Source of the DNA: DAISKN01 sp963716925
GTDB lineage: Bacteria; Acidobacteriota; Vicinamibacteria; Marinacidobacterales; SMYC01
Reading direction: 5' to 3'
DNA length: 64,000 nucleotides
Assembly (NCBI GenBank): GCA_963716925.1
Contig: CAVQUX010000025.1
Span: 124,001-188,000, forward strand
The position numbers were made by a program, and so were the translations under genes. Shown in pieces: positions 54,326 to 62,387 of the stretch. Numbering within the stretch: the first letter of the stretch is position 1; each line of letters starts with the position of its first letter. The notes below the pieces were generated by a model that saw only the letters and a list, made by a program, of their open reading frames with translations, was not told the origin of the DNA and ran no database searches.

Positions 54326-55993
54326 GTGATTCCGTTTTCTCTCGACAAGCGGTTACTTCCATATGAGAATAGGCAGGAGAGTGCAGGGGCCGACGGCAGG
54401 AGAGCCGCGGTGCACGATCGAAATCAAGAAGCGAACGATTCGACGAACGGGTCCGACGAGAGGCGTCATCGCGCCGCTCTTGCGCCCGCGCACCTCGGAA
54501 ATTCGAGCACCCACCTTCGGCTGATCGTCGAGAACTCCCCCGATCTCATCGCCACCCTCGGCCGGGACGCAACCATCCGGTTCATGAATCACACCCTGCC
54601 CCAGTTCACCGTCGAGGAAGTGCTGGGGACGAGCGCGTTCGACTACGTCCAACAGGCCGACCGGGAACGCTACAAGAAAATCTTCCACGAGGTGCTCGCC
54701 ACCGGGGAGCCGAGGGAGATGGAGCTCCTGTCCGAGGGACCGGCCTGCTGGCTCTCTCGGTTCGTTCCGGTGTGCGCGGACGACGGCAGCGTCGAGAGCA
54801 TCCTGGTAATCGCGACCGATATCACCCAGAGGAAGAAAGCGGAGCAGGCCCTCAGGGAAAGCGAAACCCGTTTCCGGACTCTCGCGGATTCCACCTCGGC
54901 CGCAATCTTCGTGGTTCAAGGCTCGAGGGTGGTATACGCGAACCGGGCGGCCGAGGTCATCACCGGGTTCACCATCGCCGAGATGTCGCGAATGGCATAC
55001 TGGGAGCTGGTGCATCCCGACCAGAGGGAGCGTTCCCGAATCTGGGCGCTCGGCCGTCAGCAGGGCCTGGAGGTCCCCGACCGGTTCGAGGCCAAGCTCC
55101 TCACCAAGGAAGGCGAAGAGCGCTGGGTGGATTACGGCGCGAGCGTTTTCGACCTGGGAGGGTCGAAGGCGATCGTCGGGACCGCGGTCGATATCACCGA
55201 TCGCAGGCGGGCCGAGGAAGAGCGCCGCCGTCTCGAGGCGCAGGTCCAGCACGCGCAAAGGCTCGAGAGCCTCGGGGTGCTCACGGGCGGGATTGCGCAC
55301 GATTTCAACAACCTGCTCACGGCGATTCTGGGAAGCGCGAGCCTGGCGGCGATGAAAGTGCCTCCCGACTCTCCGGCGGCGGAACAGCTTTCACGGGTGC
55401 TGGCCGCGGCAGAGAAGGCGGCGGAGCTCACCAACAAGATGCTGGCCTATGCGGGTAGGGGTCAGTTTCTCCTCGCTCCCTCGGACTTGAACCATATCGT
55501 CGAGGAAGTCCTCCCGCTGGTCCGGAGCTCCCTGCGAAAGACGTCGGCGATTCGGCTCGCGCTCGCTCCGAATCTGCCGGAAATCGAGGCGGACGGGAAT
55601 CAGATCCAGCAAGTCGTGGTGAACCTGCTCACCAACGCTGCGGAAGCCCTCGCCCGGGAGATCGTCGTCCGAACCGGCGCCATGACGGGAGGCGACCTCT
55701 CCCCTCACCCCTGCGTGTTCCTGGAGGTCCGCGACGACGGCACCGGAATGGACGAAGAGACGCGGACTCGGATCTTCGACCCTTTCTTCAGCACGAAGTT
55801 CACGGGCCGGGGTCTCGGGCTTTCGGCCGTCGCGGGCATCGTCAGAGCCCATGGCGGCAGCGTTCGCGTCGAGAGCGCCCCGAACCGCGGCACGAGCGTT
55901 ACCGTGCTGTTCCCCGCCAGGAAGGCGGTCGAATCGGACCTGCCGGATCCGCTTCGAGCGGGCGCGAGCCTTGCGAAGGAGCCCGGCGCCTGA
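54326..55993 (+). CDS. Sensor histidine kinase with two PAS domains
   Basis: The 555-residue soluble kinase has PAS domains at about 60-175 (LRLIVENSPDLIATLGRDATIRFMN) and 185-305 (RTLADSTSAAIFVVQGSRVVYANRAAE). The H-box is GVLTGGIAHDFNNLLTAILG (phosphorylated His). N-box VVNLLTNAAEAL, G1 VRDDGTGMDEE and G2 GRGLGLSAVAGIV follow. There is no membrane helix, so it senses an internal signal such as redox state. The start is GTG with GGGAGGAGGAG just upstream. No response regulator is adjacent. Confidence 0.9.
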   Translation: MIPFSLDKRLLPYENRQESAGADGRRAAVHDRNQEANDSTNGSDERRHRAALAPAHLGNSSTHLRLIVENSPDLIATLGRDATIRFMNHTLPQFTVEEVLGTSAFDYVQQADRERYKKIFHEVLATGEPREMELLSEGPACWLSRFVPVCADDGSVESILVIATDITQRKKAEQALRESETRFRTLADSTSAAIFVVQGSRVVYANRAAEVITGFTIAEMSRMAYWELVHPDQRERSRIWALGRQQGLEVPDRFEAKLLTKEGEERWVDYGASVFDLGGSKAIVGTAVDITDRRRAEEERRRLEAQVQHAQRLESLGVLTGGIAHDFNNLLTAILGSASLAAMKVPPDSPAAEQLSRVLAAAEKAAELTNKMLAYAGRGQFLLAPSDLNHIVEEVLPLVRSSLRKTSAIRLALAPNLPEIEADGNQIQQVVVNLLTNAAEALAREIVVRTGAMTGGDLSPHPCVFLEVRDDGTGMDEETRTRIFDPFFSTKFTGRGLGLSAVAGIVRAHGGSVRVESAPNRGTSVTVLFPARKAVESDLPDPLRAGASLAKEPGA

Positions 55994-56534
55994 ACCCGCC
56001 ATCGGAGAAGTTCAGTCGGGGAGCGATCGATTCTCGCGGCGGGGGCGGCGCCCAGAGCGGCAGAAACGGGATCCGTCTCGAGAGGACTTTCGAACGGAAG
56101 TACCGCTCGTGGTCCCATTCCACCTGGGCCATGCGCAAGAGCTCCGGAGCGAGCTCGGCGCGGCCGGCCAGGATGGCGAGACCGGCGGCCTCCTCGTACT
56201 CGCGGACGTTTCCGCTTTCGAGAAAGCCGGCGCCGTACATCGGCGCGAGCCATCCGCTTACCCGACAAAGGCTCGAGATCACGGTTCCAATCCCGCGGAA
56301 CAACGCCTCACGAATTCGGCCGGGTTCTTTCGAAAGACCGGCGAGCATCCGGCCGACGCACTCCCGGTGGTCCATCTCCTGGCGGCCGATCTCGAGAACC
56401 TCCCGCGCCTCCGCCGGGTCCGCAAGCGATCGCGCGTGGCCGTGATACGCGAGTCCGGCGGCGAGCTCCCCCGCGTGCGCCTTCCTGAGAACGGCAACCA
56501 GCTCGCGAAAAGCCTGGACTCGCCTGCCGTGCAT
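55899..56534 (-). CDS. Ferritin-like di-iron protein
   Basis: About 211 residues form four helices with carboxylate-bridged di-iron ligands. The first is AGELAAGLAYHGHARSL, the second EVLEIGRQEMDHRECVG (E-x-x-H), the third NVREYEEAAGLAI and the fourth EWDHERYF (E-x-x-H). The pattern resembles Coq7/rubrerythrin-type demethoxyubiquinone hydroxylases and ferritin-like oxidases. ATG 56534 is preceded by GGAAGG; ATG 56546 is possible. Its C-terminal tail overlaps the end of the convergent kinase by 95 bases. It is divergent from the MerB-like selenoprotein gene. Confidence 0.7.
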   Translation of the reverse strand: MHGRRVQAFRELVAVLRKAHAGELAAGLAYHGHARSLADPAEAREVLEIGRQEMDHRECVGRMLAGLSKEPGRIREALFRGIGTVISSLCRVSGWLAPMYGAGFLESGNVREYEEAAGLAILAGRAELAPELLRMAQVEWDHERYFRSKVLSRRIPFLPLWAPPPPRESIAPRLNFSDGGFRRRAPSQGSRPLEADPAGPIRPPSWRGTAR

Positions 56535-56602
56535 CCCACCTTCCATTTTTCGAAAAAACACTTCCCGTCGCAAGGCACGTCGAGGTACTCTGGTACATAC
56601 AT

Positions 56603-57385
56603 ATGCGAGCACCGACGATCGATGAGATTCTCGTGGGCCGGGGCGACCGTATCCTCACGCAGTCCTTCGACATCCTCAGACGCCATCTGGACCACGCTCA
56701 GCAGTCGCGTTCCCCTCGACTCTCGTTCATGACCGCGGAGCACCATCGCGTGCGGGACTTCGCGGTTATGGAGCTTCCCCGGATCGGGCGCGCCCTGCCT
56801 CCCGAGCGCATCGCGGAGAAGACGGAAATTCCGCTCGAGCGCGTGGAGACGATCCTGAACGAGCTCGAGGTGCACCGCTTCTTTCTCGTCCGCGATCGCG
56901 AGCGGCGGGTCAGCTGGGCGTTTCCGGTCACGAGCGAGAAGACGCCGCACCGACTCGAGCTCTCGACGGGCGAGGCGATCCACGCCGCCTGAGCAGAGGA
57001 CGCGGTTCCTGCGCCCTTCGTGCAAGGGTGCCTCAGAAACGAGCCGATAGCGGCCGTCATCCGGACGCGGTGCGCCCGCACCGAACGGGAGCTGACTCTA
57101 CGGGTCAGCGCCGAAGGCGACGTCGAGGTCGGCGAGATGGGCGCTTCCCCGCTCCTCTTCGAGCCCGAGATCGACTGGGAGCGGTTCGAGAAGCCTCATA
57201 TCCTCGACGATTTCTGACGGAACTCCGTGTTCTTCTGGTCAGAAGACGAAGCCAGAGCGCACCGGCGCGAGAACGTTCTCATAGACGGCATCTACCTCAC
57301 GATGGCGCAGGCTAGCTACGTCACCCGCGTGGGCCAGGCGTCGCTCTTCGATATCGACCTGCAGACGAAGAGGCCGCGGCGTTAG
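56603..57385 (+). CDS. MerB-like organomercurial lyase family selenoprotein with two Sec (UGA) codons
   Basis: A 261-codon frame from ATG 56603 to TAG 57383 contains only two in-frame stops, both TGA (56990-56992, residue 130; 57215-57217, residue 205). With selenocysteine at both it is a complete MerB-like protein. The winged-helix part (ALPPERIAEKTEIPLERVETIL) is followed by IHAA-U130-AED133, matching Cys96-x-x-Asp99 of MerB. Cys157 is in RTRCARTERELTLRV (MerB Cys117-like), and ILDDF-U205-RNSVFFWSEDEAR matches the Cys159 segment of MerB (SFCCHVHFFAS). Each UGA is followed by a SECIS-like hairpin. The C-terminus is GIYLTMAQASYVTRVGQASLFD. MerB cleaves carbon-mercury bonds; the substrate here is unknown. 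A pseudogene is less likely but possible. Confidence 0.85.
57011..57031 (+). promoter_or_regulatory. Bacterial SECIS-like hairpin for the first UGA
   Basis: After the TGA at 56990-56992 come 18 bases and then an 8-bp stem (57011-57018 with 57024-57031, one G-U pair) with the loop CGUGC (57019-57023). The first loop base is separated from the UGA by 26 nt, inside the 16-37 range of bacterial SECIS elements, and G is the second loop base. Confidence 0.65.
57231..57246 (+). promoter_or_regulatory. Bacterial SECIS-like hairpin for the second UGA, GGUC loop
   Basis: After the TGA at 57215-57217, a perfect 6-bp stem TCTTCT/AGAAGA (57231-57236 with 57241-57246) closes the loop GGTC (57237-57240), separated from the UGA by 19 nt. 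The GGUC loop is the SelB-recognised loop of the E. coli fdhF SECIS. Confidence 0.75.
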
Positions 57386-57404
57386 TCGACAAGAAGGAAC
57401 GGAA

Positions 57405-57512
57405 GAGAGGTCCCCGCCCCTCGTCGCACCGGACCTACGGATTTCCCGCATCCTGCGCACCCCAGCAGCTTGTGCCGGAAAGCATGCGCAAGAAGTGAAG
57501 CGACCTCAAGCC
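57405..57512 (-). mobile_element. Group II intron 3' end remnant (domain V-like)
   Basis: On the minus strand downstream of the reverse transcriptase remnant, GCGGGAAATCCG followed by GTCCGG and GACGAGGGGCGGG (57413-57457) resembles domain V and the 3' terminal part of bacterial group II introns. It ends about 20 bases past the selenoprotein gene. The 5' part of the intron is missing. Confidence 0.55.
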
Positions 57513-57905
57513 TCACAGGTTCACCAGACCGAGAGTCGTGAGGTGACGATAGAGCGTCGTCCCCGCCGGAGGTCGGAAGGGTCGCTGACTCGCCGCGAAG
57601 TGGACGGCGAGACGTTTCCGAACGTACCATCCACCGCGCGGAAGTGGTGTCGAGCGTTGGCCATAGCCGAAGCAATTCGCCCAGCCGAGGAGGTGGCGGT
57701 TGAGTTCGGTGATTAAAGCCGAGATTTGCTTGTGACACTGGTGGCTGGCCGTCATCTCGCGCACCTTGGCGCGTTCGCGAGCCATCGCCTTCTTGGAGGG
57801 CATCACATGTAGGTATCGATGGCCGCGGTCGAGGTGATGGGGCGAAGAAGATCGTGGAAGCCCGAATCGGGGCACAGGGGATCGAGTCTTGACTCGACTG
57901 GTCAA
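57513..57905 (-). pseudogene. Group II intron reverse transcriptase/maturase, C-terminal fragment
   Basis: The frame encodes the last ~110 residues of a group II intron-encoded protein: RYLHVMPSKKAMARERAKVREM, LNRHLLGWANCFGYGQ, WYVRKRLAVHF, SQRPFRPPAGTTLYRHLTTLGL. These are the group-II-specific maturase and endonuclease-adjacent segments. The reverse transcriptase fingers and palm (YADD) are absent, so it is a dead fragment. Homology starts near 57850; the region beyond contains a remnant of the PQQ gene. Confidence 0.75.
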
Positions 57906-57930
57906 GGACGAATCGAGCCTGGAGCGCTGG
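57889..57930 (+). pseudogene. Remnant of the 3' end of a PQQ-propeller gene
   Basis: TRLVKDESSLERW in this stretch matches the last codons of the PQQ gene at 51240 (VLVKDESKLALW). The TPR gene follows in the same order and strand, as in the first copy. Confidence 0.6.
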
Positions 57931-57951
57931 ATGCTCGCCCTTTGGGCGCGA

Positions 57952-58890
57952 CTACTGCGTTTTCTTCTGCTTCAGAGCCTCTATCGCTCCCTTCGCCGCT
58001 TCGGCTTGGGGGTCGTTCGGCGCAAGATTCAGAAATTTCTCGAAGTGGGCGATGGCTGCGTCGTTCTCCTGCTTGCTCATCGCTATCAGCCCGAGCTGGT
58101 AACAGGCCATCGCTCGCGTGGGATCGAGCGAAAGCGTTTTCTGGTAGGCAGCCTCGGCGGTGGTGAGGTCCCCGGAGTTCTGCGCGTAGACCGCGTAATT
58201 GAAAACCGCGACGGGGTCAGTAGCCTTGAGGTCGATCGCCTTCTTCATCGCGGCCGAGGCATCTAGCCAGGCTTTCTTCTTGCCATTGATATCGGCGATC
58301 GCGAGCCACGCTTCGTAGAAATCCGGCTTCAGCGCTCCCGTCTTCTGGTAGCGCTCGAGCGCCTTGTCCATCTCTCCCATCTTCTCGTACGTAGTCGCGA
58401 TGTTGAACTGGATCTCCGGGCTCTCGGGCATCATCTTCTCGAGCTCGAATAGGCTCGTGAGCGTGGCCTGGAGGTCGCTCGACTCCGCGGAGATGTTGAA
58501 CTTCGCCAGGAGCTCGGTCGCCCGCGCATTGTCCTTTTCCGAAAGCTCTCCCGGAGCGAGACGGTACAGGGTGTTCGTGCCCAAATCTATCTGGTCGAAG
58601 GCGGTTACGGCGGCACTGAGCGGCAGCGAACGATATCCCTCTCTTTCGCAGGTCACCAGGTAGTTACCGCCCTGAAGACCGGCCTTCATGAACTCACCGT
58701 CCTTCTTGGTCGTCACCGAGGAGGCCTTCCCTCCGCTTGCGTGGCGCTCGATCCTGCACTCGACGCCTTCGAGGGGCTTCCCCTCCTCGTCGATGAGTTT
58801 TCCTCGAAGGGCTCCCCTCTGGGCGAAGGCGTGTGTGGCCATCAGGATCCCGAGCGCGGCCGTGACGGGCGTCCATCGACTCGAATTCAT
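57952..58890 (-). CDS. Secreted carboxypeptidase-regulatory-like/TPR protein (second copy)
   Basis: The 312-residue product has the same plan as the one at 51248. A signal peptide (MATHAFAQRGALRGKLIDEE) is followed by a beta-sandwich (GKASSVTTKKDGEFMKAGLQGG) and TPR units (IQFNIATTYEKMGEMDKALERY; HFEKFLNLAPNDPQAEAAKGA). It is clearly a paralogue, intact, and the only healthy gene of the duplicated block. The function is unknown. Confidence 0.87.
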   Translation of the reverse strand: MNSSRWTPVTAALGILMATHAFAQRGALRGKLIDEEGKPLEGVECRIERHASGGKASSVTTKKDGEFMKAGLQGGNYLVTCEREGYRSLPLSAAVTAFDQIDLGTNTLYRLAPGELSEKDNARATELLAKFNISAESSDLQATLTSLFELEKMMPESPEIQFNIATTYEKMGEMDKALERYQKTGALKPDFYEAWLAIADINGKKKAWLDASAAMKKAIDLKATDPVAVFNYAVYAQNSGDLTTAEAAYQKTLSLDPTRAMACYQLGLIAMSKQENDAAIAHFEKFLNLAPNDPQAEAAKGAIEALKQKKTQ

Positions 58891-58902
58891 CTTTCCTCCG
58901 AC

Positions 58903-59109
58903 TCAGGAATGTGTCTTCCTGTAGTTCTTCTCGCCCGCTTCGATGCGAACCTGCAGTCGGTTCTCCTTCGGGCGCATGAGGCATGAGGTACGGGATTGAA
59001 CACGCACGGCGGATTGTAAGCTTTGTTGAAGTCGACCACAATACTTCCCGCCCCTCGACGCATCCGCCTGAAGAAAGCGCGATGCCGGGTGAGGGCGAAC
59101 CTTCTTCAT
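58903..59109 (-). pseudogene. Decayed DUF1684 gene fragment
   Basis: The end of the family is recognisable in this frame (PKENRLQVRIEAGEKNYRKTHS; ASRFLQAD), but the middle (VVDFNKAYNPPC and FNP) lies in a different frame and nothing upstream remains. It sits before the TPR gene exactly as the intact gene does at 52201. Confidence 0.7.
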
Positions 59110-59128
59110 TGATGGGCCACGCCGGGTT

Positions 59129-59134
59129 TATACT
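59129..59134 (+). promoter_or_regulatory. -10 box upstream of the proline racemase gene
   Basis: TATACT lies 62 bases before ATG 59197, which has AAAGGCG upstream. No convincing -35 element is seen. Confidence 0.3.
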
Positions 59135-59196
59135 TAGCTCGCTCCCGTTGTGGATACGATCATCAGAACCGATTTCGCAGAAAGGCGCTGAAGGCA

Positions 59197-60231
59197 ATGG
59201 CAAGATTCGCCTCCATCATCTCGGCAGTCGACACCCACACCGCGGGGGAACCGACGCGAGTCGTTCTGAGCGGTCTACCACCCATCCCCGGCGATACCAT
59301 GGCTGAGAAGAAGCGATACATGAGGGAGCACCTCGACCGTTTCCGCACGCTTCTGATGCGCGAGCCGAGGGGACACTCGGACATGTTCGGAGCCATCGTC
59401 ACGCCACCGACGACGGATCTCGCGCAGTTCGGTCTCATCTTCATGGACAACGGCGGCTATCTCGATATGTGCGGTCACGCCACCATCGGCGTCACGTCGG
59501 CGCTCGTCGAGATGGGGATGGTGCCGCAACCTGGTGAAAATACCGTCGTCGCTTTCGATACTCCGGCCGGAATCGTGGAGGGTCGTCCGCGGGTACACGG
59601 AGATCGGGTGGTCGAGGTATCCGTTTCCGTCGTTTCCTCGTTTCTATACGCTCGCGAAGTGGAGATCGAGATCCCTGAGATCGGCAAGATCGAGATCGAT
59701 GTTTCGTTCGGGGGAAACTTCTTCGCCATGGTTCCGGCAAAGGCTCTCGGAGTGTCGGTCCAGCCGGATAACCTGCCGCGCCTCATTCGCCTCGGAATGT
59801 CGGTGAGAGAAGCGGTCAACAGGAAGATAGAGATTCGTCATCCCACGGAGAAGCACATCGACCGAGTGGAACTGACCGAGATTTACGACAAACCCGATCC
59901 GGCGAGAGCCTATTCGAGGAATACGGTGATCTTCGGAGATGGCCAGGTCGATCGCTCTCCCTGCGGTACGGGAACCTGCGCGGCCATGGCGATGCTGTAC
60001 GCGAAGGGAAAGCTGTCTTTGAACCAGGATTTCACCAACGAGAGCATCGTCGGAACCCGTTTCCGGGGAAGATTGGAAAAAGAGGTCAGGGTCGGCGACT
60101 TTGCCGCCGTCCAGCCGGTGATCACGGGAAGCGCATATATCACGGGAATTCAGCAATTCGTCGTGGACCCGGAGGATCCGCTCAAGTACGGATTCTCGCT
60201 CGGGCGAACTGCTTCCGACAGCAGTGATTGA
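59197..60231 (+). CDS. Proline racemase family protein (racemase or 4-hydroxyproline epimerase)
   Basis: The 344-residue enzyme inverts or epimerises proline or hydroxyproline by a two-base mechanism. Both catalytic cysteines are present: Cys92 in MCGHATIG and Cys256 in DRSPCGTGT, so it is not a trans-3-hydroxyproline dehydratase (Thr at the second site). The opening DTHTAGEPTRVV is also typical. The nearby sarcosine oxidase genes point to amine or hydroxyproline use. Confidence 0.92.
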   Translation: MARFASIISAVDTHTAGEPTRVVLSGLPPIPGDTMAEKKRYMREHLDRFRTLLMREPRGHSDMFGAIVTPPTTDLAQFGLIFMDNGGYLDMCGHATIGVTSALVEMGMVPQPGENTVVAFDTPAGIVEGRPRVHGDRVVEVSVSVVSSFLYAREVEIEIPEIGKIEIDVSFGGNFFAMVPAKALGVSVQPDNLPRLIRLGMSVREAVNRKIEIRHPTEKHIDRVELTEIYDKPDPARAYSRNTVIFGDGQVDRSPCGTGTCAAMAMLYAKGKLSLNQDFTNESIVGTRFRGRLEKEVRVGDFAAVQPVITGSAYITGIQQFVVDPEDPLKYGFSLGRTASDSSD

Positions 60232-60273
60232 TTGACCCGCGCGATGCATCGGCGGAGTCGAATCCCCGGCCGA

Positions 60274-62346
60274 TCAATTGCTCCTCTCGAGCCCAGCCAG
60301 GCGCGCGCGGATGGTTTCCTGATCGGGGCGAAGTTCCAGCGATCGCCGGAAGTACTCTTTCGCTTTCTCCGGGTTTCCAAGTCGCTCGCAAACGTCTCCC
60401 AGGGCGTTCAGCACGCCAGGGTCGGGCGGGCGGATCGCTATCGCTCGCTCGAGATAGCCGACCGCCCGAGAGAGTTCATCCTTGAGATACAGGGCGATGC
60501 CGAGCCCGGCCTGCACCTCGTACTGATTCGAGTAGTTCTCTTCCAGCGGCAGCAGAAGGTCGAGCGCCCGGTCCGTTTCTCCCGACTGTAGTAGAAGCCC
60601 CGCCAGACGCCACTTCGCCGACGGAAGCTCGACCTCCCGTGCGGCGGCCGCCACCTCCAGCTCGGCGCGCGCCTGCTCGTATCGTCCGAGCGCCAGAAAC
60701 TGCTCGCCTCGCGCGAGGGCGATACGGCCGGGCTCGCGCGTGTTGAAGCTTCGCCGATAGGTCCACGGACGAACCACGAGGGAGAGCGGCGAGACCTGCA
60801 GGCGGGCCTCCTTCTCCGCCACGGCTTTTCCGGAACTGTCGGCGAGCTGGACTCGGAGGACGTAGTCGCCTCCAGCCACGTCCGCCAATGCGAACTGCTC
60901 CACGACCGGACCGCCGTCGTAGTCGATCACACGGCTCGAGCGCTGCTGGAGGGTCCTCTCGCCGTCCAGCAACGCGAAGTTCAGCTGGTAGTCCGGAGAT
61001 GCGCCGAGAACCTGGAACGCCGCGTGGAGGGTATCTCCAATCGCGAACACCGCGTCCGCGGACGGATGCATCAGGAGGTTTCCAATCTGGAAGGTCCGCA
61101 GCTCCTTGGCGCCGACGTTCTCGCTCGTGAGCTCGCTTCCGAACCCGATGACGATGTCGCTGAGCGCTGGCCCGTTCGACGGGATGGGATCCACACGGAC
61201 ATCCCGCTCGGCGACAGCGTATTGCTTGCTCACCCGGTTCCTGAGAATTACGTTGATCGAATAGTCGCCCGGCACCAGCGGGAAATTGGCCTGGTAGGCA
61301 AACGAGGAAGCCATCACCTCTTTCAATCGGCTCGGACTGAGCTCCAAATACGTCTCGTTCTGGCTGGCCATCACCAGAACGCCCGCCCGGTCCGAGACTT
61401 CCAGAGTGACGTCGAGAGTGGTGTAGAACCTGGAGCCGTCATCGTCGGCCTCCAAGGTGAAGTTGCCGGGATCGATCTCGATGCTGTAGTTCACGAATGG
61501 CTTGTTCTCCGGCCCGGCGAGCACCGCGAAGATACTCCGGCTCGGAACGTAGTTGAACGAATACTCGACGTTCACCTTCTTGCCGTAGCGCTCCCAGGCA
61601 TCCAGATAGTCCGTACGGATAGCGCGTCGAGTGGATTCGTAGATCCTCGCCATCAGGAGGTCGTTTCCCAGAGAGGGCTGACCGTGGACGAAATCCGCTG
61701 GATCGGAGGGGTCCAGGGACAACGAAGCCCGAGCGAGTGCGGGAGATACGCGATTCAGCACGGCGAGCGTCTCCACCAGATCGATCGAGGAAGGGCTGCC
61801 GAGGCCGGCCCGGAGCGCCGCGGGGCCGTCCGCCGCGGGATTATATAGTCGATATTCCCCGAAGTTGTTTCGTCTGAAGAAGATCAAGTTGAAGTACGAC
61901 GGGAGTCCCTTGGAGGCATCACCTTCGTAAAACCAAAGCTCGGAGGAAACGATCTGGTTGTAACCCTCGTAGCGCTCTATCGAACGCGGCTTTCCCAGAG
62001 TGATGTACATCCGCCCTCGATCCGTGGCCCACCCCGGTCGAGGCGCTTCCAGTCCGAGCGTGGAGTTGGCAAACTCGATTCGACGATAAAGCTCCTCCTT
62101 GAACTCGTTCTGAGGCGTGGCCGGGTTGGGGTCGCGCTTCCTCCAGAAGGCTTCGATGAACCGTTCCCGCTCTTCCAGTGTTTCGAGCGACAGGAAGACA
62201 TCTTTTTCTCGGTCGAGGATGAAATACACCACCTCCTCCTCGAGCCAACGGCGGTGTTCGAGTGAAAGCCGGGCAAGCCGCGGATCTTCCGCCCTTCCCG
62301 GGGCCGCCATGAGCAGGCTGAACCCAAGAGAGAGGAGTAGCGTCAT
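60274..62346 (-). CDS. GWxTD domain protein with TPR C-terminus, exported
   Basis: The 690-residue product has a signal peptide (TLLLSLGFSLLMAAPGRA). The GWxTD domain of about 110 residues has the motif PRPGWATDRGRMYITLGKP. A long beta-rich region and a C-terminal TPR block (QEQFLALGRYEQARAELEVAAAA; LNALGDVCERLGNPEKAKEYFRRSLELRP) follow. The start ATG 62346 was chosen over 62448 because it begins the signal peptide and does not overlap soxG. The function is unknown; the family is common in Acidobacteriota. Confidence 0.88.
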   Translation of the reverse strand: MTLLLSLGFSLLMAAPGRAEDPRLARLSLEHRRWLEEEVVYFILDREKDVFLSLETLEERERFIEAFWRKRDPNPATPQNEFKEELYRRIEFANSTLGLEAPRPGWATDRGRMYITLGKPRSIERYEGYNQIVSSELWFYEGDASKGLPSYFNLIFFRRNNFGEYRLYNPAADGPAALRAGLGSPSSIDLVETLAVLNRVSPALARASLSLDPSDPADFVHGQPSLGNDLLMARIYESTRRAIRTDYLDAWERYGKKVNVEYSFNYVPSRSIFAVLAGPENKPFVNYSIEIDPGNFTLEADDDGSRFYTTLDVTLEVSDRAGVLVMASQNETYLELSPSRLKEVMASSFAYQANFPLVPGDYSINVILRNRVSKQYAVAERDVRVDPIPSNGPALSDIVIGFGSELTSENVGAKELRTFQIGNLLMHPSADAVFAIGDTLHAAFQVLGASPDYQLNFALLDGERTLQQRSSRVIDYDGGPVVEQFALADVAGGDYVLRVQLADSSGKAVAEKEARLQVSPLSLVVRPWTYRRSFNTREPGRIALARGEQFLALGRYEQARAELEVAAAAREVELPSAKWRLAGLLLQSGETDRALDLLLPLEENYSNQYEVQAGLGIALYLKDELSRAVGYLERAIAIRPPDPGVLNALGDVCERLGNPEKAKEYFRRSLELRPDQETIRARLAGLERSN

Positions 62347-62387
62347 CAAGAATTGTCTTCGTCGCGGCGATGCGGAGCGCTGCAACT

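Noticed and set aside
56603..57385. Ordinary pseudogene with two nonsense mutations
   Set aside because: Both stops are TGA, both align with catalytic cysteines, the frame is otherwise intact with coding-like third positions, and both have SECIS-like hairpins. It cannot be ruled out without the Sec machinery.
57382..57738. 118-residue frame overlapping the group II intron remnant
   Set aside because: It is a different frame from the maturase similarity and matches nothing recognisable.
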